DNA of 12,186 nt from Candidatus Aminicenantota bacterium (GTDB lineage: Bacteria > Acidobacteriota > Aminicenantia > Aminicenantales > Aminicenantaceae), in contig DAOUYU010000032.1 in assembly GCA_030673995.1 (NCBI GenBank), positions 1 through 12,186 of the forward strand, read 5' to 3'. The notes under the pieces were generated by a model that saw only the letters and a program-made list of their open reading frames with translations, had not been told where the DNA came from and ran no database searches. Of this stretch, positions 1 to 8,220 are shown piece after piece (position 1 is the stretch's first letter; every line of letters starts with the position of its first letter). The position numbers were made by a program, and so were the translations under genes.

Positions 1-4
1 GAAA

Positions 5-871
5 ATGAAAATAAATTTTATATTCGTTTTTTCTCTGGTATTGATCTTGATTCTCTTTAACACATGCAAAAGACCCACACCAGATCAAGGATCTCCTATG
101 ATAAATATTGATACTCCCTTCAGCCCTTCAGGTTTTGCTACGACTCTGAAATTATCCACCAGCCCTAGTACCGTAAATACTGGACCCACAGCAGAAACAG
201 TCACTGTAACAGCAACCTTAACCAAATTAGGCAATCCTCTGAATAATAAGACCATCATTTTTGACCTTAGCGATGAGTTTGGGAACAAAATTGAATTTGG
301 CTTATTCGAAGATGGTGTATTAGACGTTCCGATTATTGAAAAAACTACAAATGAAAGTGGTGTTACGACGGTCATATACAACACTCCCCTTGCCTCTGAG
401 CTTCTCGGAGACATCGTTGTCTTTATTCGAGCCATGGTGGAGGGAGAAAGTGACGAAGTTATCGCCGACATGGCTCCCATTCAACTTATAGGACCCTCTG
501 TTCAAGAGACAATCACTGTCACAGCAGGTGATATTACATTATTTGCCAATATAGCTGTAAATGATTTCACAACAATAACAGCCACTTTGAGAGATCAAAA
601 CGGAGTTATGGCAGGTTGGGACCTCCTTTTTGAAATGTACGACGCCAGTGGAAACAGAGTCAGTATTGGAAGTATTGACAGCCTCCCCTCAACAATAGTA
701 ACTACAGCAGGAGATGGCACAGCGGCTGTAATTTATGAGGCACCCCTCAGCGCAGAGCTTCCTGATTTGGGATTCGGAGATACTATCACTGTCTACATCC
801 GGGCTACTTTACTCTGGCTGGGGCAAGAGATTTCATCTGGATCGGTTCGCATCATTATCGAAAAACTATAA
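5..871 (+). CDS. Exported protein with two Ig-like (Big_1-like) repeats, possible lipoprotein
   Basis: The 288-residue product starts with a short Lys-containing n-region and a strongly hydrophobic stretch (about residues 4-19) ending in LFNTC at Cys21, so export is clear. The lipobox is poor because Asn and Thr precede the Cys, so lipid anchoring is only possible. Two related beta-rich repeats follow, about residues 46-160 and 166-287. Both contain a TVTATL/TITATL-type strand, an acidic 'DEFGN' or 'DASGN' turn, a 'T-x(4)-G-x(3)-VIY-x(2)-PL' segment and an 'FIRA/YIRA' strand. This pattern resembles the bacterial Ig-like domains of the invasin/intimin Big_1 type. The role is probably surface adhesion or structural, but no partner is visible. 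The start is 4 nt from the window edge, so no RBS or promoter can be judged; the signal peptide supports this Met. It converges on priA with a 37-nt gap. Confidence 0.72.
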   Translation: MKINFIFVFSLVLILILFNTCKRPTPDQGSPMINIDTPFSPSGFATTLKLSTSPSTVNTGPTAETVTVTATLTKLGNPLNNKTIIFDLSDEFGNKIEFGLFEDGVLDVPIIEKTTNESGVTTVIYNTPLASELLGDIVVFIRAMVEGESDEVIADMAPIQLIGPSVQETITVTAGDITLFANIAVNDFTTITATLRDQNGVMAGWDLLFEMYDASGNRVSIGSIDSLPSTIVTTAGDGTAAVIYEAPLSAELPDLGFGDTITVYIRATLLWLGQEISSGSVRIIIEKL

Positions 872-908
872 TTATTTGAACAGCTATTGTCCTCCGGCTC
901 TTCCTTTC

Positions 909-3053
909 TCAACTGTAGACCAAGATCGATTTTCTTAACTTGGCCGCCTTCAGTGACTTTCTCAAAACATCATCCAGCATCTTCTTTCTCCGGGCCTTAA
1001 TGATAACCTGAACCCTGTATACTCCTCTTACCCTTGACACCGAAGCCAGGGCTGGTCCTAAAATCTCTACATCTTCAGCATGCTTTCTCACATGAGCTCG
1101 AAATTCCCTTGATATTCTGGCCACATTTCTCAAGTTCTCTCCCTGGAATAAAATCTCAACCATGTGTGAAAAAGGAGGATAATCCATAAGACGGCGAAAT
1201 TTCAATTCCTGGCGGAAAAAGAAAAGATAATCTCCGAAAGCAGCCTCACGGATGCTGAAGTGATGAGGCAAAGCAGTCTGGATCACGACCTCCGCTTTAC
1301 TATCATCTTTGAGAAATTTCATCATCTGGTTTAATGTCTGAAAAGCTTTTTGACTGGCCCTGTAATCTGAAAGTGTCAGAATTTTCTCCGGAAAAAGAAT
1401 GACGACTAAAGAAACCCGAGGCAAATCCATCTGATGGACCAGGAGCTGAGTTCCGATGAGAATATCGATTTTTCTCCTGCTGAAGTTTTGGAGAATTCTC
1501 TCCTGGTCTTTCCTGTTCAGGCCCGTATCAAAACATACTATCCTGCTTTGAGAAAAAATCCTTCTTAATTCCTCTTCGACAGCCTCTATGCCTATCCCTC
1601 TTTCTCTGATTATCCTGCTGCCGCATTCAGGGCAATCAGACATTTTGGGAAGTGAATAATTGCAGTAATGACAAACAAGTTTGTCCTCTCTTTTATGATA
1701 AGTTAAGGTGATATCACAATGAATGCATCGAGGGATATAATGGCATCTTGAGCATAATAGAAAAGAGGCGTATCCCCTGCGGTTAAAAAAGACTAAAACC
1801 GGCTCTCTCTTCACCAATTGTGCCGAAATCCTTTCCAAAATCTCAGGGGAAATCACTCCTCTCCCCTGTCTGTCATCAATGATTTCGACCTTCCTCTTTT
1901 TTGGCTCACTCTTTAAGGATATGACATACCCTCTTTTCTTAGCCCTGTAAAACGCCTCGACAGAAGGAAGAGAGGAACCGTAGACCAGAACAGCACCTTC
2001 TTGCCTGGCTCTCAACCAGCCTCCCTTTCTGGCATCATAAGAGGGACTCTCCTGCTGGAAGTACGACTCATCCTGCTCCTCGTCCACAATAATCAATCCC
2101 GGATGTTCAAGCGGAGAGAATAGAGCTGAGCGAGCCCCCACAACCACTTCCACCTCTCCATTTTTTATTTTTTGCCACTCACGCTCTCTCTTCTTCTCGG
2201 ATAACCGGCTGTGAAGAAGAGCAACTCTCTTACCCAGTTTCTTTTCAAATCTTTCCATTAATCTTTGAGTCAGTGCAATTTCCGGTACTAAAAATAAAAC
2301 GCTCCTCCCCTTTTCCAGAACTTTTTTTATCAAATAAAAATAAACAGCCTCTCTCTTCTCAGAGGAGCCGTAAAGAAAAAAAGGTGAAAAGATGTCTTCT
2401 TTCATTTTCCGGGTGATTTGCTCTGAAACTTCCCGGGAGTGTGCGTCCAACGAAAAATCGATCTCAAGCTGAGTCTGACTCACTGCAGCTTCCGGCGTTT
2501 CCCTTCTCCTCACCTTCCTGATATTCCCCCGAATCCGTATTAAGCCTTTCTGTTCTAACCGGGAAAGAAAAAGGGAGAAATTTTTAATTTTAAATTTCCT
2601 TTTAAGAAAAAGAGAGCTGTAGGATCTTTTCACAAGAAAACTTAAAAGCTCTCTTTCCTCCCGGGACAGAGCATCACCCTGAAGTGAAGCTTTCCCCTGT
2701 TCGGAAAGAAATATTTCTGTTTTGCTTTTTAGAATATAGGAAGGGGGAAGTGAGGCCTGAAGAAGTTCTCCCCACGAAGTGTAATAATACTCGCTGAGCT
2801 TCCGGGTGAAGGAGAGAAAAGACGGAGAAAAGACAGGTCTCTCGTCCAATATCTCCTTTATTTCTTTGAGCTTGATGTCCCGGTTTAACTTTCTCTTCCT
2901 GAGATTTACGATAAATCCGGTTATAAGCCTCCGGCCAAAGGGAACGAGAACTCGCGAGCCGATTTTTACTTCACTCTGGTATGGCTCAGGGACTATGTAC
3001 GAAAAAGATTGGTCCAGCGGCAGGGAAAGGATAATTTCAGCATACAGGGTCAT
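909..3053 (-). CDS. priA: PriA-like primosomal protein N' with degenerate helicase motifs
   Basis: PriA restarts collapsed replication forks by binding branched DNA and loading the replicative helicase. This 714-residue protein has normal PriA length and layout: an N-terminal 3'-end-binding domain (about 1-105), winged helix (about 106-190), two helicase lobes, a zinc region and a C-terminal domain. All eight zinc cysteines are present (434, 437, 443, 446, 461, 464, 474, 477), as are motif Ia (LVPEIALT, 255-262) and NRRGYA (424-429). The ATPase motifs are not. The usual GVTGSGKTE P-loop reads GSSEKREA at 229-236. DEEH is DEEQ (324-327), GSATPS is GSSLPS (359-364), GTQMIAKGHDFP is GTQLLVHQMDLP (535-546), and the QVAGRAGR motif VI reads QMMKFLKDD (576-584). 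I infer a structural, non-helicase PriA, as is known for actinobacterial PriA. It is the last gene of the run; its ATG overlaps the upstream UDG stop by 4 nt (ATGA). Confidence 0.93.
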   Translation of the reverse strand: MTLYAEIILSLPLDQSFSYIVPEPYQSEVKIGSRVLVPFGRRLITGFIVNLRKRKLNRDIKLKEIKEILDERPVFSPSFLSFTRKLSEYYYTSWGELLQASLPPSYILKSKTEIFLSEQGKASLQGDALSREERELLSFLVKRSYSSLFLKRKFKIKNFSLFLSRLEQKGLIRIRGNIRKVRRRETPEAAVSQTQLEIDFSLDAHSREVSEQITRKMKEDIFSPFFLYGSSEKREAVYFYLIKKVLEKGRSVLFLVPEIALTQRLMERFEKKLGKRVALLHSRLSEKKREREWQKIKNGEVEVVVGARSALFSPLEHPGLIIVDEEQDESYFQQESPSYDARKGGWLRARQEGAVLVYGSSLPSVEAFYRAKKRGYVISLKSEPKKRKVEIIDDRQGRGVISPEILERISAQLVKREPVLVFFNRRGYASFLLCSRCHYIPRCIHCDITLTYHKREDKLVCHYCNYSLPKMSDCPECGSRIIRERGIGIEAVEEELRRIFSQSRIVCFDTGLNRKDQERILQNFSRRKIDILIGTQLLVHQMDLPRVSLVVILFPEKILTLSDYRASQKAFQTLNQMMKFLKDDSKAEVVIQTALPHHFSIREAAFGDYLFFFRQELKFRRLMDYPPFSHMVEILFQGENLRNVARISREFRAHVRKHAEDVEILGPALASVSRVRGVYRVQVIIKARRKKMLDDVLRKSLKAAKLRKSILVYS

Positions 3054-3715
3054 TTTTTGCCCAGGAAGGCCATCACTTTCTGCATGTCTTCCCAGACCAT
3101 TTTTCTGATTGTTTTGTTGCCTTCGTTTCTTATGAGGTAGGAAGGATGAAAGGTCGGCATGACCCGAGTATTGCCAAATTCATGAAAATTTCCTCTTAAA
3201 GCTGTCATCCCCAGGCTGCTCCGGATAAAGAAGTCTGCGGCCACTCTCCCCAACGTTACGATGACTCTGGGTTTTATCATCTCTAACTGCTGGAGAAGAT
3301 AGCTCTTGCACCTTTCAATCTCTCCTTTGTGAGGTGTTCTGTTCTCAGGAGGCCTGCATTTAATGATGTTGGTGATATACACTTCCTCTCTTTCAAACCG
3401 CATGGCATTTATGATTTTGGTGAGAAGCTGGCCTGCTCTGCCAACAAAAGGGCGCCCCTGAATGTCTTCATCACGACCGGGTGCTTCCCCGATAAACACA
3501 AGTTCAGCTCCAAGGTTTCCTTCACCCGGCACAGCGTTCTTCCTCGTCTGAGCAAGGGGACATTCCTGGCAGTGGAGGATTCTCTCGTTTAAAGAAAGAT
3601 ACTGGGACTCTTGAGAAGGAGATGAAGAGGAAATAAATTCCATTCCGAGCTGGGAAAAAAATTTTACTCTTTCTTCAAGATTCCCAAGGAGTTTTTCAGC
3701 TTTTTTTCCCAACAA
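3050..3715 (-). CDS. Family 4 uracil-DNA glycosylase (4Fe-4S)
   Basis: This enzyme removes uracil from DNA to start base excision repair. The 221-residue product has the family 4 signature: GEAPGRDED at 76-84 (motif A), GRPFVGRAG at 87-95, KCRPPENR at 119-126 and HPSYL at 190-194 (motif B). The four cysteines expected to hold the 4Fe-4S cluster are Cys49, Cys52, Cys120 and Cys136. An N-terminal extension of about 45 residues precedes the core. The start codon is TTG, overlapping the 3' end of coaBC by 20 nt. A GGAGG lies upstream but only about 3 nt away, which is short, so the exact start is uncertain; a downstream Met at residue 25 is the alternative. It sits between coaBC and priA, overlapping both, so it is probably translationally coupled to each. 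The family assignment is firm. Confidence 0.93.
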   Translation of the reverse strand: MLGKKAEKLLGNLEERVKFFSQLGMEFISSSSPSQESQYLSLNERILHCQECPLAQTRKNAVPGEGNLGAELVFIGEAPGRDEDIQGRPFVGRAGQLLTKIINAMRFEREEVYITNIIKCRPPENRTPHKGEIERCKSYLLQQLEMIKPRVIVTLGRVAADFFIRSSLGMTALRGNFHEFGNTRVMPTFHPSYLIRNEGNKTIRKMVWEDMQKVMAFLGKK

Positions 3716-4889
3716 TATCCTCCACTTTATCCAGGATCATCTGGCTTATCTCAAGCTTACTCTTTCTTTCTGAGTGTACTATTTTACCGCCTGGAGAAAT
3801 GAGGCTTACCTGATTGAAATCCGATCCAAAACCAATGCCTTCATCCAAGACATTATTAGCCACGATTAAATCGAGGTTTTTCTTCCTCATCTTTTTTTGT
3901 GCATTCTCCACTACGTTCTCGGTCTCTGCAGAAAATCCCACAAGAATCCTGCCCTCCTTCTTCCTGCCTAATTTTTGCAGAATATCCTGAGTCGGGACTA
4001 TCTCGATCTTCTCACTTAAAGTTTCTTTCTTGATTTTATGCGGAGTGCTCTCAGCAAACCTTAAATCCGAGACGGCTGCCGCCATGATGACGATATCAGA
4101 GTTGGCAAAGTGCTTCAGGATCTCCTTCTCCATTTCCCGGGCCGTTTGAACTTTTTTGACCGCTGCCTTTCGCGGCGGGAAAATGTGAGTTGGCCCTGAA
4201 ATGAGGATGACTTCAGCCCCGCGCCGGAGCGCTTCCTCAGCAAGCTCGTACCCCATTTTGCCCGATGAACTGTTGGTGAGAAAGCGAACAGGATCCAGAG
4301 ATTCCTGGGTAGGGCCGGCTGTAACAATGACCGTTTTACCCTTTAAACTCCTGCTCTTCTTCATTAATTTTATCCCTGCTTCAACGATCTTCTCCGGAGC
4401 TGCCAATCTGCCCCATCCTTCATCCCTGCATGCTAAATATCCCTTTTCTGGCTCCACAAACTTTACTCCAAAAGCCTTGAGTTTATGGATATTCTGCTGA
4501 GTCTGGCGGTGAAGATACATAGCCTCATTCATGGCAGGAGCGATAAGAACGGGGCACTCGACTGCCATGTAAAGGGTCGACAGGAAATCATCAGCGACAC
4601 CGGAAGCCAATTTTCCGATTATATTCGCGGTAGCCGGGGCAACACAAAAAAGAGATATTTCTTTAGCCAGAGCCACGTGGGCAATTGTGTCCGATGCCTC
4701 CTCCTGGAAAGGATCTACGAGAACTTTATGTCCCGAGAGAGCGCTAAAAAGTAAAGGCGAAATCATTCGGGAAGCATTTTGAGTCAAAATCACCTGTACC
4801 TGAAATTTCTTATCCTGGAAAATCCTGATCATCTCACATGCTTTGTATATGCTTATGGAAGAACACACACCTAATGCAATTTTTTCCAT
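3696..4889 (-). CDS. coaBC: Bifunctional CoaBC (phosphopantothenoylcysteine synthetase/decarboxylase)
   Basis: CoaBC makes 4'-phosphopantetheine precursor in CoA synthesis. CoaB joins cysteine to 4'-phosphopantothenate using CTP, and CoaC decarboxylates the product with FMN. The 397-residue length is typical. The N-terminal CoaC domain (about 1-180) shows the flavin-binding start (GVCSSISIYKA, 7-17), catalytic His71 (AHVALAKE), PAMNEAM at 118-124 and the substrate-clamp Cys154 in LACRDEGWGRL. The C-terminal CoaB domain (about 185-390) has TAGPTQESLDPVRF (190-203), NSSSGKMG (206-213), AAAVSD (270-275) and the KIKK motif (285-288). All key residues are present, so it should be active. It lies 8 nt downstream of gmk; many bacteria have rpoZ between these two genes, and here there is no room for it. 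Its end overlaps the udg start by 20 nt. Confidence 0.96.
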   Translation of the reverse strand: MEKIALGVCSSISIYKACEMIRIFQDKKFQVQVILTQNASRMISPLLFSALSGHKVLVDPFQEEASDTIAHVALAKEISLFCVAPATANIIGKLASGVADDFLSTLYMAVECPVLIAPAMNEAMYLHRQTQQNIHKLKAFGVKFVEPEKGYLACRDEGWGRLAAPEKIVEAGIKLMKKSRSLKGKTVIVTAGPTQESLDPVRFLTNSSSGKMGYELAEEALRRGAEVILISGPTHIFPPRKAAVKKVQTAREMEKEILKHFANSDIVIMAAAVSDLRFAESTPHKIKKETLSEKIEIVPTQDILQKLGRKKEGRILVGFSAETENVVENAQKKMRKKNLDLIVANNVLDEGIGFGSDFNQVSLISPGGKIVHSERKSKLEISQMILDKVEDIVGKKS

Positions 4890-4897
4890 TTTAAACT

Positions 4898-5503
4898 CTA
4901 TTCATCTTCAGAAAAGCTCCGGATAACGGCTGCAATTTCTTTTTTGCAAGACTCAAGCTTACATCTCGTGCTTATAATGATTGACTCCAGCTCTTTTACA
5001 GCTTTATCCAGTTGATCGTTAATAATGACATAATCAAACTCGGGATAAGCTCTTATCTCTTTGCAGGCAATATCAAGCCTTGTCTGGATCGAACCAGCAT
5101 CGTCCTGACCTCTCCCCTTAATCCTTCTTTGAAGCTCCTGGAATGAGGGAGGAAGGATAAAGATGAATACAGCCTTTTTAATTCTTGACTTAACCTGCTG
5201 AGCGCCCTGGACATCGATGTCAAGGAGAAGATCTCCCACGGCTCCTTTCTTCTCAATTTCTCTCCTGGAGGTTCCGTAATAATTGCCGTGGACGATGGCC
5301 CACTCAACGAATTTCTCTTCTTTGATAATCTGTTTAAATTCAGAATCCGAGACAAAATAATAATCTCTGCCTTCCTCCTCCGAGCTTCTCATCTCCCTTG
5401 TCGTATGGGAGACAGCAAACTGGACATCCTTTAGGTTTTCCAGAACGTGGCGGACCAGAGAGGTCTTTCCACATCCCGATGTTCCTGTTATGACAAAAAT
5501 CAT
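4898..5503 (-). CDS. gmk: Guanylate kinase
   Basis: Guanylate kinase phosphorylates GMP to GDP with ATP in the cytoplasm, feeding GTP and dGTP synthesis. The 201-residue protein has the normal length. It shows the P-loop GTSGCGKTS (7-15), the GMP-binding segment SHTTREMRSSEEEGRDYYF (32-50), HGNYYGTSR (72-80) and DIDVQGAQQVK (95-105), followed by the lid region with RIKGRGQDD. The P-loop has Cys and Thr where many homologues have Val and Ser, which is conservative. The ATG is preceded by a purine-rich GAAGAG stretch, a weak ribosome-binding site. It lies 33 nt downstream of the YicC gene and 8 nt upstream of coaBC, a common bacterial order. The remA gene found next to gmk in Bacillus is absent here. 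Confidence 0.96.
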   Translation of the reverse strand: MIFVITGTSGCGKTSLVRHVLENLKDVQFAVSHTTREMRSSEEEGRDYYFVSDSEFKQIIKEEKFVEWAIVHGNYYGTSRREIEKKGAVGDLLLDIDVQGAQQVKSRIKKAVFIFILPPSFQELQRRIKGRGQDDAGSIQTRLDIACKEIRAYPEFDYVIINDQLDKAVKELESIIISTRCKLESCKKEIAAVIRSFSEDE

Positions 5504-5536
5504 GATTTTTTCTCTTCTTCTATATTATCATAAAAT

Positions 5537-6415
5537 TTATTCTAAATTCTGAACTTGCTGCCGTATGCTTTCCACCTCCGCCTTTATGGTCAAACTTTCT
5601 CTGATTATATCGATATCCTGGGATTTGGAATTCAAGGTGTTAGCCTCCCGAAAAATCTCCTGTGCGATAAAATCCAGCTTCTTACCCATCGGTTCCTCAC
5701 TTTCCGGGGAAAGTAGTTCCCGGACTAAATCCAGGTGACATTTCAACCTCTTTACTTCCTCGGTCAAATCATATCTCTGGGCAATATAGGCCGCTTCCTC
5801 TGCTATTCTATCTTCAGAGAGGGAAATCTTATTGTCTAACTCTTCCATCCGCCTCACCAATCTATCCCGGATAAGAGAAGGATGCTTCTTCGCCAGTTTT
5901 TCGATTCGATTCGCAGCCTGTCCTACAGTTCTTATATGGCTTCGAATTTCTTTCCCTACCTCCTCTCCCTCTCTTCTTCTCATCCTCAGGACCTCATCCA
6001 GTGTTTTCTCAAAACTTCTCTCCAGGAAAGCTATCTCTTCCTTGTTGAAGCGTTTCCTCTTGAGCTCCACAGCCTGTGGAAAGCTGAAGATATTCTCCAC
6101 CGGAAAGTTCAGGCCTTTCTTTATCCGGGAAGAAAGCTTTTCGAAAGAGGAAAGGATTTTTAAGAGCAAATTCTCGTTGATTCTGAGCTCCCAAGCCGAA
6201 GGATTCAGAAAATTCACATCCAGGTAAACATCCATTCTACCCCTCCGAATCCTGCTCTGGCAGATTTGCCTCAGCCTGTTTTCAACTTCATTAATCTGAG
6301 CACCTCTATAATTCCAATCCAGGAATCGGTGGTTTAAGCTTTTTATGCTGATCTTAACCGAGAGAGTCTCGGAATCGAATCTCTTCTCTGCAAATCCTGT
6401 CATACTCTGTATCAA
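5537..6415 (-). CDS. yicC: YicC/YloC-family endoribonuclease
   Basis: Members of this family are endoribonucleases; E. coli YicC affects small-RNA turnover. The 292-residue length is typical. The N-terminus reads MIQSMTGFA, the family hallmark. SLNHRFLD follows (26-33), then RRGRMDVYLDVNF near residue 57-69. The C-terminal domain has the conserved GKKLDFIAQEIFREANTLNSK block near residues 243-263 and ends with an IRESLTIKAEVESIRQQVQNLE-like helix. The start codon is TTG, supported by an AGGAGG placed 7 nt upstream and by the family N-terminus; the ATG four codons further in would be about 19 nt from that site. It lies 11 nt downstream of the ABC exporter gene and upstream of gmk, with which it is often linked in bacteria. 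Confidence 0.94.
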   Translation of the reverse strand: MIQSMTGFAEKRFDSETLSVKISIKSLNHRFLDWNYRGAQINEVENRLRQICQSRIRRGRMDVYLDVNFLNPSAWELRINENLLLKILSSFEKLSSRIKKGLNFPVENIFSFPQAVELKRKRFNKEEIAFLERSFEKTLDEVLRMRRREGEEVGKEIRSHIRTVGQAANRIEKLAKKHPSLIRDRLVRRMEELDNKISLSEDRIAEEAAYIAQRYDLTEEVKRLKCHLDLVRELLSPESEEPMGKKLDFIAQEIFREANTLNSKSQDIDIIRESLTIKAEVESIRQQVQNLE

Positions 6416-6426
6416 TACAGTACCTC

Positions 6427-8217
6427 CTATTCCTCTAGAAATTGCAAATCATACAATTTTCTATAAATTCCGTTTTTCTCGAGGAGCTCATCGTGGGTGC
6501 CGATTTCTGCAATCCTGCCCCTGTCAACAACAAATATCCTGTCTGCACTCCTTACGGTAGACAAACGGTGGGCTATAATAAAAGCTGTCCTGTCCTTCAT
6601 AATGCTTTCTAAAGCAGTCTGGATCAATTTTTCCGATTCAGAATCCAGGGCAGAAGTGGCTTCATCAAAGATGAGAATTGGGGAATCCTTGAGCAAAGCC
6701 CTGGCAATCGCCAATCTCTGCCTTTGACCGCTCGAAAGCAAGGCCCCTTTTTCGCCTATATTGGACTCATATCCCTGAGGAAGCTTCATTACAAAATCAT
6801 GTGCTTCAGCAGTCTTGGCTGCCTCAACAACCTTCTCCAGAGAAATATCCTCCTGGCCATAAGCAATATTGTTGCGCGCGGTGTCATTGAAAAGGATGAG
6901 CTCCTGGGAAACAAGACCGATTTGAGAGCGAAGGGAGGAAAGGGTTACCTCACAGATGTTTATGCCATCGATAGTGATCCTCCCTGAAGACGGATCATAA
7001 AAACGCAGGAGCAGGTTGATGACTGTCGTTTTCCCGGTGCCGCTCAGACCGACGAGAGCAACAGTCTCTGTGGGCATGACTTCAAAGTCAAGATTTTGAA
7101 GAACAGGCATCATCTCATTGTAGCTGAAAGAGACATTTTCAAACTTCACCCTCCCCTTGACTGACGGGAGAGGATAGGCCCTCGGATGCTCTTTGATCTG
7201 GGGTTTGCTCTGAAGAATCTCATCTATTCTTTCATAACAGGCCATTCCCTGCTGGATAGTGTTATTGGCTCTGCTCAGGCGTTTTATGGGCGTGTACATC
7301 AAAAAAATAGCCATGATAAAGGAGCTGAAATCGCCCGGGCTCATGTATCCCCGGGTGATTCTAGTCGTGCCTAAAACAAGAATGACAGCCCCGAGAACCC
7401 CTCCCATCAATTCCATAAAAGGAGAGGAAGCACTTCCCGTCAAAGCCAGCTTTATGCTGGTTCTGAAATAGTCCATGGTGGCCCGAAAAAACTTCTTTAT
7501 TTCAAACTTCTCCATGGCGAAAGCCTTGACAATCTTGTTGCCTGTAATAGTCTCGTGAAGGAGATTGTAGATCTGGGCCATCTTCTTCTGATTCAGCATT
7601 CCCTTCTTCTTGATCTGATGACTGAAGAGCACCAGAGGGATAACGGCCAATGGAGCTATAACAAAAGACATAAGAGCTAACTGCCAATCCGTGATAAATA
7701 TTTTTCCAAGAAGAGCAAAAAGCATAAAAACCGACAGGATGAAATCGCCCATGCTCCCTGAGACCGCCTGCTGGATTTTATCGACATCGTTTGTCAACCG
7801 GGACATCAACTCTCCCGTGGGCTTGCTTTCAAAGAAACCCGAGGACTGGTAAACCAGGCTTTCGAAAAGATCGTTTCTCATCTTTTTTACAGCCTTATGC
7901 CCGATAGTCTTCATGAAAAAAGAAGCGAGGAAAGTAAATGCTCCCTTTCCAAAAATAACAATCACCAGGAATAAAGGGATAAGCCATATATACTGTTCTT
8001 CGGAAGCATGGAGCTTTCTGAAAAGAAAATTCAAGAGGCTGGGTTTTCCTGAAGATGTCTGCGACACTCCCTGGAGGAACATCTGATCTATGATGGGCTG
8101 AACCAGATCGACAAAAACATAGGTAAAAAAAGCGGCAAATGCGCTGAAAAGGAAGGAAAGAGTAAGCCTCTTTTTCTCTGCGAGTGTGAGTTTGAAAAGC
8201 TGGAACATTTCTCTCAT
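6427..8217 (-). CDS. msbA: MsbA-like ABC exporter (fused permease and ATPase)
   Basis: This is a half-transporter expected to work as a homodimer in the inner membrane; the MsbA/Sav1866 group flips lipids such as lipid A core, or drugs. The 596-residue product has an N-terminal transmembrane domain with hydrophobic helices at about 18-38, 77-101, 158-176, 180-198, 270-284 and 297-309. A C-terminal nucleotide-binding domain follows: Walker A GLSGTGKT (390-397), Q-loop VSQE (436-439), signature LSSGQ (494-498), Walker B ILIFDEATSALD (514-525) and H-loop His550. The signature has Ser where LSGGQ has Gly, otherwise the ATPase site is intact. It sits 3 nt after the ASADH-like gene and 11 nt before yicC. 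Assignment to ABC exporters is certain; lipid A as substrate is inferred from similarity and from the nearby glycosyltransferase. Confidence 0.9.
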   Translation of the reverse strand: MREMFQLFKLTLAEKKRLTLSFLFSAFAAFFTYVFVDLVQPIIDQMFLQGVSQTSSGKPSLLNFLFRKLHASEEQYIWLIPLFLVIVIFGKGAFTFLASFFMKTIGHKAVKKMRNDLFESLVYQSSGFFESKPTGELMSRLTNDVDKIQQAVSGSMGDFILSVFMLFALLGKIFITDWQLALMSFVIAPLAVIPLVLFSHQIKKKGMLNQKKMAQIYNLLHETITGNKIVKAFAMEKFEIKKFFRATMDYFRTSIKLALTGSASSPFMELMGGVLGAVILVLGTTRITRGYMSPGDFSSFIMAIFLMYTPIKRLSRANNTIQQGMACYERIDEILQSKPQIKEHPRAYPLPSVKGRVKFENVSFSYNEMMPVLQNLDFEVMPTETVALVGLSGTGKTTVINLLLRFYDPSSGRITIDGINICEVTLSSLRSQIGLVSQELILFNDTARNNIAYGQEDISLEKVVEAAKTAEAHDFVMKLPQGYESNIGEKGALLSSGQRQRLAIARALLKDSPILIFDEATSALDSESEKLIQTALESIMKDRTAFIIAHRLSTVRSADRIFVVDRGRIAEIGTHDELLEKNGIYRKLYDLQFLEE

Positions 8218-8220
8218 TCT

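Noticed and set aside
85..480. Minus-strand 131-codon frame opposite the Ig-like gene
   Set aside because: The plus strand encodes a signal peptide and two internal repeats; the reverse frame has no supporting features.
920..943. CCAAG/CTTGG stem near the priA stop as a bidirectional terminator
   Set aside because: Five base pairs with a 14-nt loop, mostly inside the priA coding end; too weak to call.
5832..6227. Plus-strand open frame of 131 codons opposite yicC
   Set aside because: It is antisense to a clear YicC-family gene, Ser/Phe/Leu-rich as expected from the reverse of Lys/Glu-rich coding DNA, with no recognisable motif.
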